Notes: generated from the sequence alone by a model not told the origin. Positions 16,127 to 23,157 are shown, numbered from the stretch's first letter. The stretch: 23,702 nucleotides of DNA from Candidatus Aerophobota bacterium (GCA_014859225.1 JACUUP010000013.1:1-23702); one strand, 5' to 3'. Numbers and translations: made by a program.

Positions 16127-16404
16127 AACATCGCCGAAGCCATGCCGGAGAGGCGCAAAACTTACCGGGAGAAAAACAACATAGAAGATGTTAAACCTTA
16201 CAAAAAGCAAACACCTCGTTCGGTTACATCTTATATGACCCAACAGGAGGTCATTGGGTTACATAGTTAAATGACTTGACACGGATTTTTCTTTAAGAGG
16301 TAATTTTCCTGCGGAGACAGATTTATTTCAGTTACAATTTTCAATAAATAAATCTGTCTCCTTTTTTAGTCTCCTATGCGCATATAACGATGTAAAAACA
16401 CCTT
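16127..16404. other. Convergent intergenic region with short repeats
   Basis: Gap between the MBL gene (+) and the radical SAM gene (-). A 42-codon frame (16142-16270) is present but unsupported. Two near-direct repeats, ggttacatcttatatgac (16222-16239) and ggttacatagttaaatgac (16257-16275), flank a small imperfect palindrome (TGACCCAA ... TTGGGTTA). REP pair B follows at 16313-16361. Confidence 0.5.
16313..16367. repeat. REP inverted pair B (hairpin with matched arm change)
   Basis: Arms GGAGACAGATTTATT (16313-16327) and AATAAATCTGTCTCC (16347-16361) are perfectly complementary over 15 bases around a 19-base loop containing ACAATTTTCAATA, and a T-run follows. Both arms differ from the consensus at the same paired position (G to A and C to T), so the stem is intact. 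Lying between convergent genes with a T-run, it could also end transcription. Confidence 0.9.
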
Positions 16405-17514
16405 TCATCTTCCCAGCCACCAGAACCCCCGAATATCAAGATTGGTAAGTCCTACTTCGCGCGCTCTACCTACAACACGTTCATATTCTTCAGCAGTAAT
16501 TCTCCTGGATATTTGGGGATAATCAAATGCTTTATATTGTGGGCTGTACTGCGCCATAATATTGACATAGGTATCTTTTGGCAGATTTTCTGCTATCCAT
16601 TCAATAACCTCCTCCGAGCCACTGACCCTATCCGGCATCACTAAAACACGAATCATCAACCCTCTGTATATAATACCATCTTCTGCAGGCTTTGCCACTC
16701 CTACCTGGCGGTGCATCTCACGAATTGCTTCTTTGGTAACTTCCGGATAGCTCCTCGCTCCAGAGGAATACGTTGCTGCCATTTCGCTATCCCAGTATTT
16801 GAAATCAGGCAGGTAAATATCAACGACTCCATCAAGAAGCTTGAGTATCTCAAGGCGTTCCCAGCCAGATGTATTCCATACAATTGGTAGCTGAAGCCCT
16901 TTTCCTGCAGCTATATCAAGGGCTTTGAGAATATGTGCAGAATAATGGGTAGGAGTGACAACATTTATATTATGACACCCTCTTTTTTGCAACTCAAGCA
17001 TCATATCAGCCAGTCTCTCCGTATCGCTCTTAGAGCCCCTGCCAAGAATGCTTATTGTCCAGTTCTGGCAGAACATACATTTTAAGTTGCAGTGTGTAAA
17101 AAATATGGTCCCTGAGCCACCCCTTCCAACAAGCGGTCTTTCTTCGCCAAAATGCGCATGGTATGATGAGATGTAGAGCTCTTTGCCCGGTGCACGACAG
17201 AATCCCGTTTCCCCGGCAAGACGATTGACACCACACTTTCTGGGGCAAAGCCTGCAGCTTTCCATTACCTGCCACAGTTTTTCCGCCCGGCTTCCAAGCT
17301 CTCCACTCCTGTGAAGTTCCAGGTACGCGGGCTCAAAACCAGCATCTGTGGCAGCAGATTTTTGGGCTATAGCTTCTCTTTGCTCAGAAGCTCTTCTTTC
17401 AAAGCTTTCCTCACTCTGCTTCTCTCTAAAATCCAGGTGCAACAATGCAAACACGACCATAATCCCAACAACAATCCCTGTAAGTGTTTTTACAAACAAT
17501 GTATGCTTCATCAT
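16405..17514 (-). CDS. Radical SAM protein, PflA/AmmeMemoRadiSam-like, with N-terminal membrane anchor
   Basis: Radical SAM enzyme of 369 residues. The cluster motif is HCNLKCMFCQ (Cys142, Cys146, Cys149), preceded by a four-cysteine segment CRLCPRKCGVNRLAGETGFC (Cys87, 90, 94, 106) typical of the putative pyruvate-formate-lyase-activating enzyme group. Further family signs are GSGTIFFTHCNL, NVVTPTHYSAHI, WNTSGWE and YLPDFKYWD. Residues about 8-26 form a hydrophobic segment with a basic start, followed by a charged linker, so the protein seems to be membrane-tethered. That is odd for an oxygen-sensitive iron-sulfur enzyme. The target is unknown. It lies 61 bases downstream of the spermidine-synthase-like gene on the same strand, with GGAGGAGG upstream, so the two are probably one operon. 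Confidence 0.9.
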   Translation of the reverse strand: MMKHTLFVKTLTGIVVGIMVVFALLHLDFREKQSEESFERRASEQREAIAQKSAATDAGFEPAYLELHRSGELGSRAEKLWQVMESCRLCPRKCGVNRLAGETGFCRAPGKELYISSYHAHFGEERPLVGRGGSGTIFFTHCNLKCMFCQNWTISILGRGSKSDTERLADMMLELQKRGCHNINVVTPTHYSAHILKALDIAAGKGLQLPIVWNTSGWERLEILKLLDGVVDIYLPDFKYWDSEMAATYSSGARSYPEVTKEAIREMHRQVGVAKPAEDGIIYRGLMIRVLVMPDRVSGSEEVIEWIAENLPKDTYVNIMAQYSPQYKAFDYPQISRRITAEEYERVVGRAREVGLTNLDIRGFWWLGR

Positions 17515-17575
17515 ACCTAATTATACCTCCTCCCTGGCTTATTATCAAGCCTTTGGCAAGAATACATAGACCCTT

Positions 17576-19876
17576 TTATCTAACTTTTCCAACCTGCCAG
17601 GTTATGATGATGAAACTACTCAATTTAAGCAAAAAAACTACCATGCAGGCGCCAAAAAGTCCCAGTACAGGCAAAAGAACAACCCCACCTACAACGCCTC
17701 CGAGCCATCCGCCCACAAGGTCGCTGCTGTAAAGAAGACCGGCTGTTTTGCTAAAGCTTGCCTTTCCTTTAAGATAGATTTTATTTGCCAGTGGAAACTG
17801 ACTACCGATTAAAAGCCCACTTATAAAGGAAAAGCATAGAAATAGTATCCTTAGAAAAAAGAATATGGTAGGGCTATCCAGATACGGACGCAGAAGAAAG
17901 AATACAAAGGCAAGAAGGAGAGAAAAACAGATTATTGCAAGCTCAATGTGTATAAAAAATCTTCCGTCTCTTTGTATGCCTGGCAGCATAGATGTTATCT
18001 TCATTGCACCGCAGGCTGCCCCTGCCATAAAAGATGCCACCAGAAGACCAATCCAGCCAAAGGCATATCCGTAAATTGCCTGGAATGTAAAAATCAAAGT
18101 AAGTTCAAACATCATGCCGGCAAAGCCGCTTGTCCCTACACAGAAGGGAACGCCAGAGGGAAGGAATCCTGGTTTTTTCCTGCGCACCAGGAGAAAAAGA
18201 CCGACAAAAAGAAGGAAGAATGCAACAAACATCCACACATTTATTTTTTCAAGCCACCTAAATGGCGTGCTCAAATACGGTGTATAGATTGCATTCCAGT
18301 AGGATATGCTATAAAAGAGCCCCAGAGGTTTGAAGTCATGATTTATTTTTTGAGTCCCCCCTTCAACGAACTGCAAAAACCAATCCACCCACTGTGGGTG
18401 CAACTTATACTCAATATGGCGTGGGATAAGTAGATTTGCCCTGAGATTTCGTTCCTCTAATCTCTGAGCAAGCCGCATTTTGTCAATCAAGGAGACTTCA
18501 TCAGAATGTGATGCAAGGAATATATTCGTGCCATCTCCAGGAATTACCCGCACATAAGGGAAGACCACATGAAGCGTATTCAAGATGCAGGCATTAAGAT
18601 TTTTCAATTCGTCACTCAGGTAAGCCAAAGAACCTGGCAAACCAATAACAAGTATACCAGTTTCGGTCAGTCTCTTTTCTACCAGAGAAAAAAATTCCTT
18701 GGTGAAAAAGCGGTTTGTCTGCAAATCTGATGGCTCTGACAGACCAACCAGGACTATATCGTATTGATTCTCCGTCATTTTAAGAAAAAGTCTGCCGTCA
18801 ATGTGCTTTATTGTTACTCTGTTATCGGTGAGTTCATCCTCTGTTAAGGGTGTTGGAAATTTTCGCAGAAGCTCAAGAATGAGCGGGTCAAGTTCAGCAT
18901 ATTCAACCAGCTCTACTGAGGGATGCTTTAACACCTCGTTTATTATCCCTCCCGCTCCACCACTTACAATAAGCACACTTTCAGGGTGAGGATGCGAAAG
19001 AAAGGCAAGGTGTACAAATTCTTCAACAAATACTATATCGGGAATAGGTGTTATAGTATGAACAATACCATCCGAGAAGAAAGTATACTGTCCACCACTC
19101 TCAATAACGCAGATATTACCGTATATAGAGTTTTGATAATGGACTACATTCTGATTCTTCCACTGGGTTTTAATTGAGGAGGAGTGGAGTCTATCCGCTC
19201 CTCCAGCAAAAATAGAAAAAATTCCCAGGAACAAAAATAAAAAGCAGACTGTTGTAACTGTCTTCTGAAATCTACCGTTCCTCCAGTAGGGGATAAGGAG
19301 AAGGGTGCATACAAAAAAATTTAATACAGCAAGCCCTGCTGCCATATGAAATGCGTGGAAGTACGGAATCAAAAGATATGTCCAGACTATCCCACCGACA
19401 ACTGTCCCAACTGTCTCATACACATAAACCTTGCCAACAGACGATGCATCGGCGCGGGAAAATGAGGAGTAAATCTTGCAGCTAAAAGTAAAGAGGGCTC
19501 CGTGCGTTACGCTTGTGGGTAATAGTATGAGAAACGATGAATACAGTATGGGTAGAAGCCCCAGTCCCTCACCTATAGAAACACCTAAAATGTTTTTTAA
19601 GATGCGTGTGGAATACACTGCCGCCAGCAAGGATAACGAGAATATGATGGCGATGATTGCAAATGTTTCCACTTTTCTTTTCGTAGTTTCGGCTCTTTTA
19701 CCCAGGAAGAAAGCACCAAATGCCTCAAGGATGAGCCAGTTGGCAAGAATAATGCCGATGGAAAGTTCATTGCCTGAAAAAACGATCAAAAGCTCCCTCA
19801 AAAGGAGCATTTGGGCAACAAGCCCGCTGAATCCCATCGTCAATATGGCAAGATTAACACGCTTTTTCATTGTCAT
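17576..19876 (-). CDS. Fused membrane transporter-like/spermidine synthase-like protein
   Basis: Protein of 766 residues with a spermidine-synthase Rossmann domain between two hydrophobic halves. Residues 1-230 hold about seven membrane helices. The central domain (about 240-500) has VLIVSGGAGGIINEVLKHP (nucleotide-binding glycines), VEYAELDPLILELLRKF and IKHIDGRLFLK, followed by YDIVLVGLSEPSD. Residues about 530-766 hold six or so more helices. Such proteins are common in uncultivated anaerobes and are annotated as fused MFS/spermidine synthase; polyamine synthesis has not been shown for most, and they may make other aminopropyl compounds. The ATG at 19876 overlaps the stop of the AmrS-like relic (ATGA), which indicates translation coupling to a gene that is now mostly gone. 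Confidence 0.88.
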   Translation of the reverse strand: MTMKKRVNLAILTMGFSGLVAQMLLLRELLIVFSGNELSIGIILANWLILEAFGAFFLGKRAETTKRKVETFAIIAIIFSLSLLAAVYSTRILKNILGVSIGEGLGLLPILYSSFLILLPTSVTHGALFTFSCKIYSSFSRADASSVGKVYVYETVGTVVGGIVWTYLLIPYFHAFHMAAGLAVLNFFVCTLLLIPYWRNGRFQKTVTTVCFLFLFLGIFSIFAGGADRLHSSSIKTQWKNQNVVHYQNSIYGNICVIESGGQYTFFSDGIVHTITPIPDIVFVEEFVHLAFLSHPHPESVLIVSGGAGGIINEVLKHPSVELVEYAELDPLILELLRKFPTPLTEDELTDNRVTIKHIDGRLFLKMTENQYDIVLVGLSEPSDLQTNRFFTKEFFSLVEKRLTETGILVIGLPGSLAYLSDELKNLNACILNTLHVVFPYVRVIPGDGTNIFLASHSDEVSLIDKMRLAQRLEERNLRANLLIPRHIEYKLHPQWVDWFLQFVEGGTQKINHDFKPLGLFYSISYWNAIYTPYLSTPFRWLEKINVWMFVAFFLLFVGLFLLVRRKKPGFLPSGVPFCVGTSGFAGMMFELTLIFTFQAIYGYAFGWIGLLVASFMAGAACGAMKITSMLPGIQRDGRFFIHIELAIICFSLLLAFVFFLLRPYLDSPTIFFFLRILFLCFSFISGLLIGSQFPLANKIYLKGKASFSKTAGLLYSSDLVGGWLGGVVGGVVLLPVLGLFGACMVVFLLKLSSFIIITWQVGKVR

Positions 19877-20019
19877 ATACCGCTAATTTTTGTCTTACAA
19901 AATGTGCATGTGCCAGATTGGTCTTTTTTCCTCCTGATAACAAGAAAATGGGTTTTTTTGATAAACACTTTGTGGCACCCACAGCGTACAAATGTCTTTA
20001 TATTCTTTATGAAGCTCGG
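19873..20019 (-). pseudogene. C-terminal relic of an AmrS-type radical SAM gene
   Basis: A 48-codon frame on the minus strand, bounded upstream by TAA (20020-20022) and with no ATG, GTG or TTG before its first cysteine. It reads FVRCGCHKVFIKKTHFLVI, then RRKKDQSGTCTFCKTKISGI and stop. This fits the zinc-ribbon-like tail of AmmeMemoRadiSam-system radical SAM enzymes (C..C...I.R.gf.v ... G.C..C...I.G.W), with the first cysteine pair degenerate (CGC) and the final Trp missing. The stop overlaps the start of the spermidine-synthase-like gene as ATGA. The bulk of the gene, including the radical SAM domain, has been lost. A REP pair lies 75 bases further upstream. Confidence 0.6.
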
Positions 20020-20094
20020 TTAATCTATTTTTACTGATTTTCACAGAACAGTTTTCTGATTTTTATCTTACCATAAAAAGGATTGTAGGCAAGT

Positions 20095-20157
20095 AAAAAA
20101 AGGGGACAGATTTATTTTTCCCATATATTTTCATAAATAAATCTGTCCCCTTTTTTT
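20095..20157. repeat. REP inverted pair C (hairpin)
   Basis: Seven A, then GGGGACAGATTTATT (20102-20116), a 19-base loop ending ATTTTCATA, AATAAATCTGTCCCC (20136-20150) and seven T. The arms are perfect. It lies in the divergent region between the AmrS relic (-) and the exported protein gene (+), so here it is not a shared terminator site. Confidence 0.92.
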
Positions 20158-20174
20158 CTTTTTTTCTTGCCAAC

Positions 20175-20202
20175 TTTACAGGAGAGAAGTTTCTGGTATT
20201 AT
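20175..20202 (+). promoter_or_regulatory. Sigma-70-like promoter for the exported protein gene
   Basis: TTTACA (20175-20180), a 16-base spacer and TATTAT (20197-20202), about 30 bases before the start codon at 20234. It follows REP pair C directly. Confidence 0.5.
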
Positions 20203-20233
20203 GTAGGTATGAGCTTCCGCAAGGAGATAGACG

Positions 20234-20743
20234 ATGGATAAAAACAAATCGGTAAGAAAATCCAGGGTAGATAGCTGGTGGGCGAGAAAGACATTAGTGA
20301 GCCTTGCATGTGCGGTTATCGCCATGACAGCTTTTGTCTTTGGGAGCGCTGCAGCTGCCCAGGAAAAGGGGTTTGGTCTCGGTATTGTCGTGGGTGAGCC
20401 AACTGGCATCTGCTTCAAGAGGTGGGTGGATGAAAACTCTGCATTTGCCGGTGCTGCTGCCTGGTCGTTTACCAGACCAAGTGCGCTCCACGTGCATGTT
20501 GACTACCTTCTCCACAGAAGAGTTCAGGAGGAGCTGTATTTTTTCCACTATGGTATTGGAGGACGCATTAAGTTTGAAAAAGGTAAAAGCAGAATTGGCA
20601 TTCGCATACCCCTCGGAATAACCTATCCTTTCCCGGGAACAATCATGGATATGTTCATAGAAATTAGCCCGTTACTTGACCTTATGCCTGCAACCGAGTT
20701 TGGTGTGAATGGAACAGTTGGCTTCAGGTACTTCTTTGAATAA
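20234..20743 (+). CDS. Exported beta-barrel-like protein of unknown function
   Basis: Protein of 169 residues with a long basic N-terminus, a hydrophobic segment (residues about 20-38) and a plausible signal peptidase site after GSAAAA. The mature part alternates hydrophobic and polar residues with frequent glycine and aromatic residues: GFGLGIVVGEPTGICFKRWV, ALHVHVDYLLHRR, GRIKFEKGKSRIGIRIPLG, and it ends in Phe-Glu after GTVGFRYF. This is the pattern of small outer-membrane beta-barrels, and it resembles DUF3996-like proteins (GIVxGEPTGI...KxW). Function is unknown. AAGGAG lies eight bases before the ATG. A REP tag follows 15 bases after the stop codon. Confidence 0.8.
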   Translation: MDKNKSVRKSRVDSWWARKTLVSLACAVIAMTAFVFGSAAAAQEKGFGLGIVVGEPTGICFKRWVDENSAFAGAAAWSFTRPSALHVHVDYLLHRRVQEELYFFHYGIGGRIKFEKGKSRIGIRIPLGITYPFPGTIMDMFIEISPLLDLMPATEFGVNGTVGFRYFFE

Positions 20744-20753
20744 AGAAAAAAAG

Positions 20754-20778
20754 AAAAAGGGGACAGATTTATTTTTTG
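20754..20778 (+). repeat. REP tag, single copy 4 (plus orientation)
   Basis: A-run, core GGGGACAGATTTATT (20759-20773) and a T-run, 15 bases after the stop of the exported-protein gene. The broken ABC-exporter duplicate begins about 30 bases further on. Confidence 0.85.
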
Positions 20779-20800
20779 CAAACAAAATATAAAGCTAAAA

Positions 20801-21049
20801 CAAACAACTGAGCTTCTCATCCAGGAAGCCCTGGATAAATTAATGAAGAAGAAAACCTGTATTGCCATCGTTCATAGACTCAGCACCATTATAGGGGCAG
20901 ATAGAATTCTCTTTGTAGAAAATGGCGAAATTACGGAAGAAGGAACTTATGAAGAGTTACTACAAAAAAGCGGAAGGTAGGCTAATTTCTACAATCTCCA
21001 GTTTAACCCGAGCTCCAGAGCCTTATCTCAACAGAGAATGTACCATTAA
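20801..21049 (+). pseudogene. Broken duplicate of the ABC exporter C-terminus
   Basis: From about 20806 the sequence repeats 14348-14591 at roughly nine bases in ten and the same length (243 bases from the shared ACT codon to the stop). It encodes TELLIQEALDKLMKKKTC, AIVHRLSTIIGADRILFVEN and so on, and ends in SQQRMYH like the intact gene. A TAG at 20978-20980 replaces the Tyr codon of GGRYANF. Walker A, Walker B and all membrane helices are missing. Many differences are at third codon positions, so this copy diverged while still functional and was truncated later. Homology continues through the AGGAGGTGAATAGAT in front of the next gene. Confidence 0.88.
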
Positions 21050-21071
21050 AAAAACGAGGAGGTGAATAGAT

Positions 21072-21389
21072 ATGGCGGTGTTTAAAATAGTATTTATGTT
21101 CGTGGCACAAAATGCTGACCCTGAAAAGCATAGAGTTTCACTCTCTACATCCCCGGGGCGTGAATTGGTAGTTATCGGAGTAAAAGATTACAAACAGGCA
21201 GTTGAGGTAAGCAAGAAGCTCGTGGAACAAGAAGGGGTTGGAGTGATTGAACTTTGTGCTGGCTTTGGCCATGTGGGCACAGCGGAAGTAGCGAAGGCAG
21301 TTGGCAATAAAGTTAGGGTTGGGGTAGTTCGCTTTGATTCTCACCCCGCGTTAGAATTTAAAAGCGGCGACGATATCTTTAAGATTTGA
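21072..21389 (+). CDS. DUF6506 family protein
   Basis: Small soluble protein of 105 residues: FKIVFMFVAQNADPEKHR at the start, GRELVVIGVKDYKQAVEVSKKLVEQEGVGVIELCAGFG in the middle, and VRVGVVRFDSH at the end. It matches the DUF6506 pattern, whose function is not known; the alternation of strands and helices suggests a small ferredoxin-like or Rossmann-like fold. Its strong AGGAGGTGAATAGAT leader is shared with the 3' flank of the intact ABC exporter, so DUF6506 probably once followed a full ABC exporter gene. It ends convergently with the acetolactate decarboxylase gene. Confidence 0.8.
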   Translation: MAVFKIVFMFVAQNADPEKHRVSLSTSPGRELVVIGVKDYKQAVEVSKKLVEQEGVGVIELCAGFGHVGTAEVAKAVGNKVRVGVVRFDSHPALEFKSGDDIFKI

Positions 21390-21403
21390 TACATTGTCTA
21401 CGA

Positions 21404-21436
21404 GGGGTATCTGTCTTTTTTCCTGACAAATACCCC
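21404..21436. terminator. Hairpin between convergent genes, possible terminator
   Basis: GGGGTAT (21404-21410) pairs with ATACCCC (21430-21436). After one mismatch the stem continues TGTC/GACA around a nine-base T-rich loop. It lies in the 82-base gap between two convergent stop codons. There is no T-run directly after the plus-strand stem, so it is not a textbook terminator. Confidence 0.45.
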
Positions 21437-21471
21437 CCCTGTATCGCATCTTATACAAAAGTAAATTCAGG

Positions 21472-22257
21472 TTAACGCTCTACCTTCTCCAGTTCTTTTT
21501 CGTTATCCTGGACAAGGTTAACCCGGTAAAAATCTTCTGTCTTCGGCAATATCAAAGAAAGTTCATGGATAAAGCTAATTTCAATGTGCACACTGTCAAT
21601 CTGACAATCAAGCACATGTCCTCCCATCATTGTATCCTCAGAGATAAAATGAAAATGATAGCCCGCCATATTGAGTCCTTGAATATATACGGGACAAAAG
21701 AAGCCTACCATAGTTCCCTGCACGTTGTTAAATTCAAAAATGGATTGCTCTGCAATTGCCTGAACGAGTGGGGGATACGGCCTCTTCTGACGGGGGACAC
21801 TTCTTGCTTTAAGGAAACTGAACGTTCCTTTCACTTTGATGGCATAAAAAATGTTTTCTGTGGGTAGCAGGGTATCCAGATAGAAAAGCAATCTGTCATA
21901 ATCAGCAGGCTCATCAAAGGGTATTATCGCATCCGGGTAAAAAAAAGTTACCATGGCAAAGGGTGTTTTTGTGAAAGGGTCAACCGGTAAAACCTCTCCG
22001 TCTACTCGCACCTGGTAGAAGTTGCCATCCAAGACAACCATTTCACCATCCAGTGCATTGAAGGTCCCTATTCCAAAGTCTCCATAATGAGCCAATTCCT
22101 GGAAGGTTATTTCTCCATCGTAGATTCCTTCAAATAAGGCATTCAATGTTGAGACTTGAAATAGTACGCTCTTATTTTCCCCGGCACATGAGCACTGGGA
22201 AAAAAATATGATTAGGCACGCTGTTAGCAAAATACATATGCTACGTATTACTTTCAT
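21472..22257 (-). CDS. Exported alpha-acetolactate decarboxylase
   Basis: Acetolactate decarboxylase (acetolactate to acetoin plus CO2), 261 residues. The zinc ligands are visible in AGYHFHFISEDTMMGGHVLDC (His201, His203, His214), with the conserved QSIFEFNNVQGTMVGF (Glu175) and the N-terminal STLNALFEGIYDGEITFQEL, GDFGIGTFNALDGEMVVLDG. Unlike most cytoplasmic relatives, it starts with a clear signal peptide (residues about 1-26, ending SQCSCA), with cysteines that could form a weak lipobox. Secreted forms are known in some Bacillus-type species. No acetolactate synthase is nearby. A possible promoter lies upstream on the minus strand (TTGACA at 22312-22307, then TAAGAT or GATAAT). Confidence 0.92.
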   Translation of the reverse strand: MKVIRSICILLTACLIIFFSQCSCAGENKSVLFQVSTLNALFEGIYDGEITFQELAHYGDFGIGTFNALDGEMVVLDGNFYQVRVDGEVLPVDPFTKTPFAMVTFFYPDAIIPFDEPADYDRLLFYLDTLLPTENIFYAIKVKGTFSFLKARSVPRQKRPYPPLVQAIAEQSIFEFNNVQGTMVGFFCPVYIQGLNMAGYHFHFISEDTMMGGHVLDCQIDSVHIEISFIHELSLILPKTEDFYRVNLVQDNEKELEKVER

Positions 22258-22281
22258 AGCCGCTCCCCTTTTTAGTTTGCG

Positions 22282-22312
22282 ATTATCTTACCCTCTTTTT
22301 TCTCGTTGTCAA
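22282..22312 (-). promoter_or_regulatory. Possible promoter of the acetolactate decarboxylase gene
   Basis: On the minus strand, TTGACA (22312-22307) is followed by TAAGAT after 16 bases or GATAAT after 19 bases, then a GGGGAG ribosome binding site before the ATG at 22257. Confidence 0.4.
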
Positions 22313-22323
22313 ACGAAATCCAG

Positions 22324-22491
22324 AGGGTCAGGTCTTGACATTTAAGTTTTGCTCATCACGGGTCCGCTTTGATGTCTGCAGCATCATTGTAATCAACTAA
22401 AAGTAGTAACTTGACCTTCCACCCTCCTTGTGCGATAATAATCCTCTCAGAACTACAACCTTTTCATGGAAGAGATTGGCTATGGAAAACT
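22324..22491 (+). repeat. Long dispersed repeat, copy 2, with conserved promoter
   Basis: Second copy of the roughly 170-bp repeat at 12064. It starts AGGGTCAGGTCTTGACATTT and ends at tatggaaaact. The promoter-like pair TTGACC, 17 bases, GATAAT is kept. Downstream, a short frame (MENSKKTFKRYSIKEATYG, from ATG 22483) ends a few bases inside the flavodoxin-like gene, overlapping its start, and could be a leader peptide, though nothing else supports it. Confidence 0.75.
22412..22440 (+). promoter_or_regulatory. Sigma-70-like promoter inside repeat copy 2
   Basis: TTGACC, a 17-base spacer and GATAAT, at the same place in the repeat as in copy 1. It is about 95 bases before the flavodoxin-like gene. 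Confidence 0.55.
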
Positions 22492-22533
22492 CAAAAAAGA
22501 CGTTCAAAAGGTACTCGATAAAGGAGGCAACTT

Positions 22534-23016
22534 ATGGGTAAAATTGGTATTGTTTACTATTCACGGGGAGGTAATACAGAGAAAATGGCTCATGCAGTCT
22601 ATGAAGGAGCAAAATCAGAAGCTGGTGTAGAAGTTGAGCTGAAAAAGGCTGAAGAGACCAGCCTGGATGAGCTTACAAGGTGGGATGGAATTATAGTAGG
22701 CTCACCCACATACTACGGTCTTCCAGCAGCTCCTGTAAAGGAGCTTTTTGACCGCTCGGTGAAACGGCATGGGATGTTGGAAGGAAAAGTAGGAGGAGCC
22801 TTTTCTTCGTCTGCAAATGTTGGGGGAGGCAACGAGACCACCATTATGGGTATTATCCAGATGATGCTTATTCACGGGATGATAGTGAAAGGAAGTTCTA
22901 AGGGGGACCATTATGGACCGGTAAGTTTGGGAGAGCCGGATGAACGGGTTAAGAAACAGTGCAAAAATCTGGGAGCTACTATCGCAAAAATGGTTAAAAA
23001 GATGCCCATTTGTTAG
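22534..23016 (+). CDS. Flavodoxin-like/WrbA-type NAD(P)H-quinone or FMN reductase family protein
   Basis: Flavodoxin-fold protein of 160 residues. The FMN phosphate loop is YYSRGGNTEKMA (residues 8-19), followed by DGIIVGSPTYYGLPAAPVKELFD and VGGAFSSSANVGGGNETT, characteristic of the WrbA/flavodoxin_2-type group. Members bind FMN and either carry electrons or reduce quinones. The partner is unknown. AAAGGAGG lies eight bases before ATG 22534. It has a repeat-borne promoter upstream and stands alone on its strand before the MFS gene. Confidence 0.9.
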   Translation: MGKIGIVYYSRGGNTEKMAHAVYEGAKSEAGVEVELKKAEETSLDELTRWDGIIVGSPTYYGLPAAPVKELFDRSVKRHGMLEGKVGGAFSSSANVGGGNETTIMGIIQMMLIHGMIVKGSSKGDHYGPVSLGEPDERVKKQCKNLGATIAKMVKKMPIC

Positions 23017-23136
23017 TTACACCGACAATGAAATTAGAAAAGTATAGAGTGAAGCAACATTGAGCCTGGTGAAAAATTTCTAAATCAATCTACTTACAGG
23101 AAACATTTTGCCTACAACCTGTCCAGGGTGTGCGGG

Positions 23137-23153
23137 TTTTGAGCATTTGACAT
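23137..23153 (+). repeat. Degenerate second-family tag
   Basis: The sequence ttttgagcatttgacat matches the end of the tag at 8221-8250 almost exactly. The preceding AGGGTGTGCGGG is a poor match to AGGGTCAGGTC. It lies just before the MFS start. Confidence 0.4.
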
Positions 23154-23157
23154 CTCA

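Noticed and set aside
16142-16270. A 42-codon frame after the MBL gene
   Set aside because: It has no ribosome binding site and no family resemblance, and it contains the short direct repeats, so it is probably chance.
12637-20157. REP hairpins as plain intrinsic terminators
   Set aside because: Pair C lies between divergent genes and pair A between co-directional genes, and all have matching single tags and a RAYT. Termination may be a side effect but does not explain the family.
2479-20778. The twelve tags as a CRISPR array
   Set aside because: The copies are scattered over 18 kb, in both orientations, with no regular spacing, no spacers of uniform size and no cas genes.
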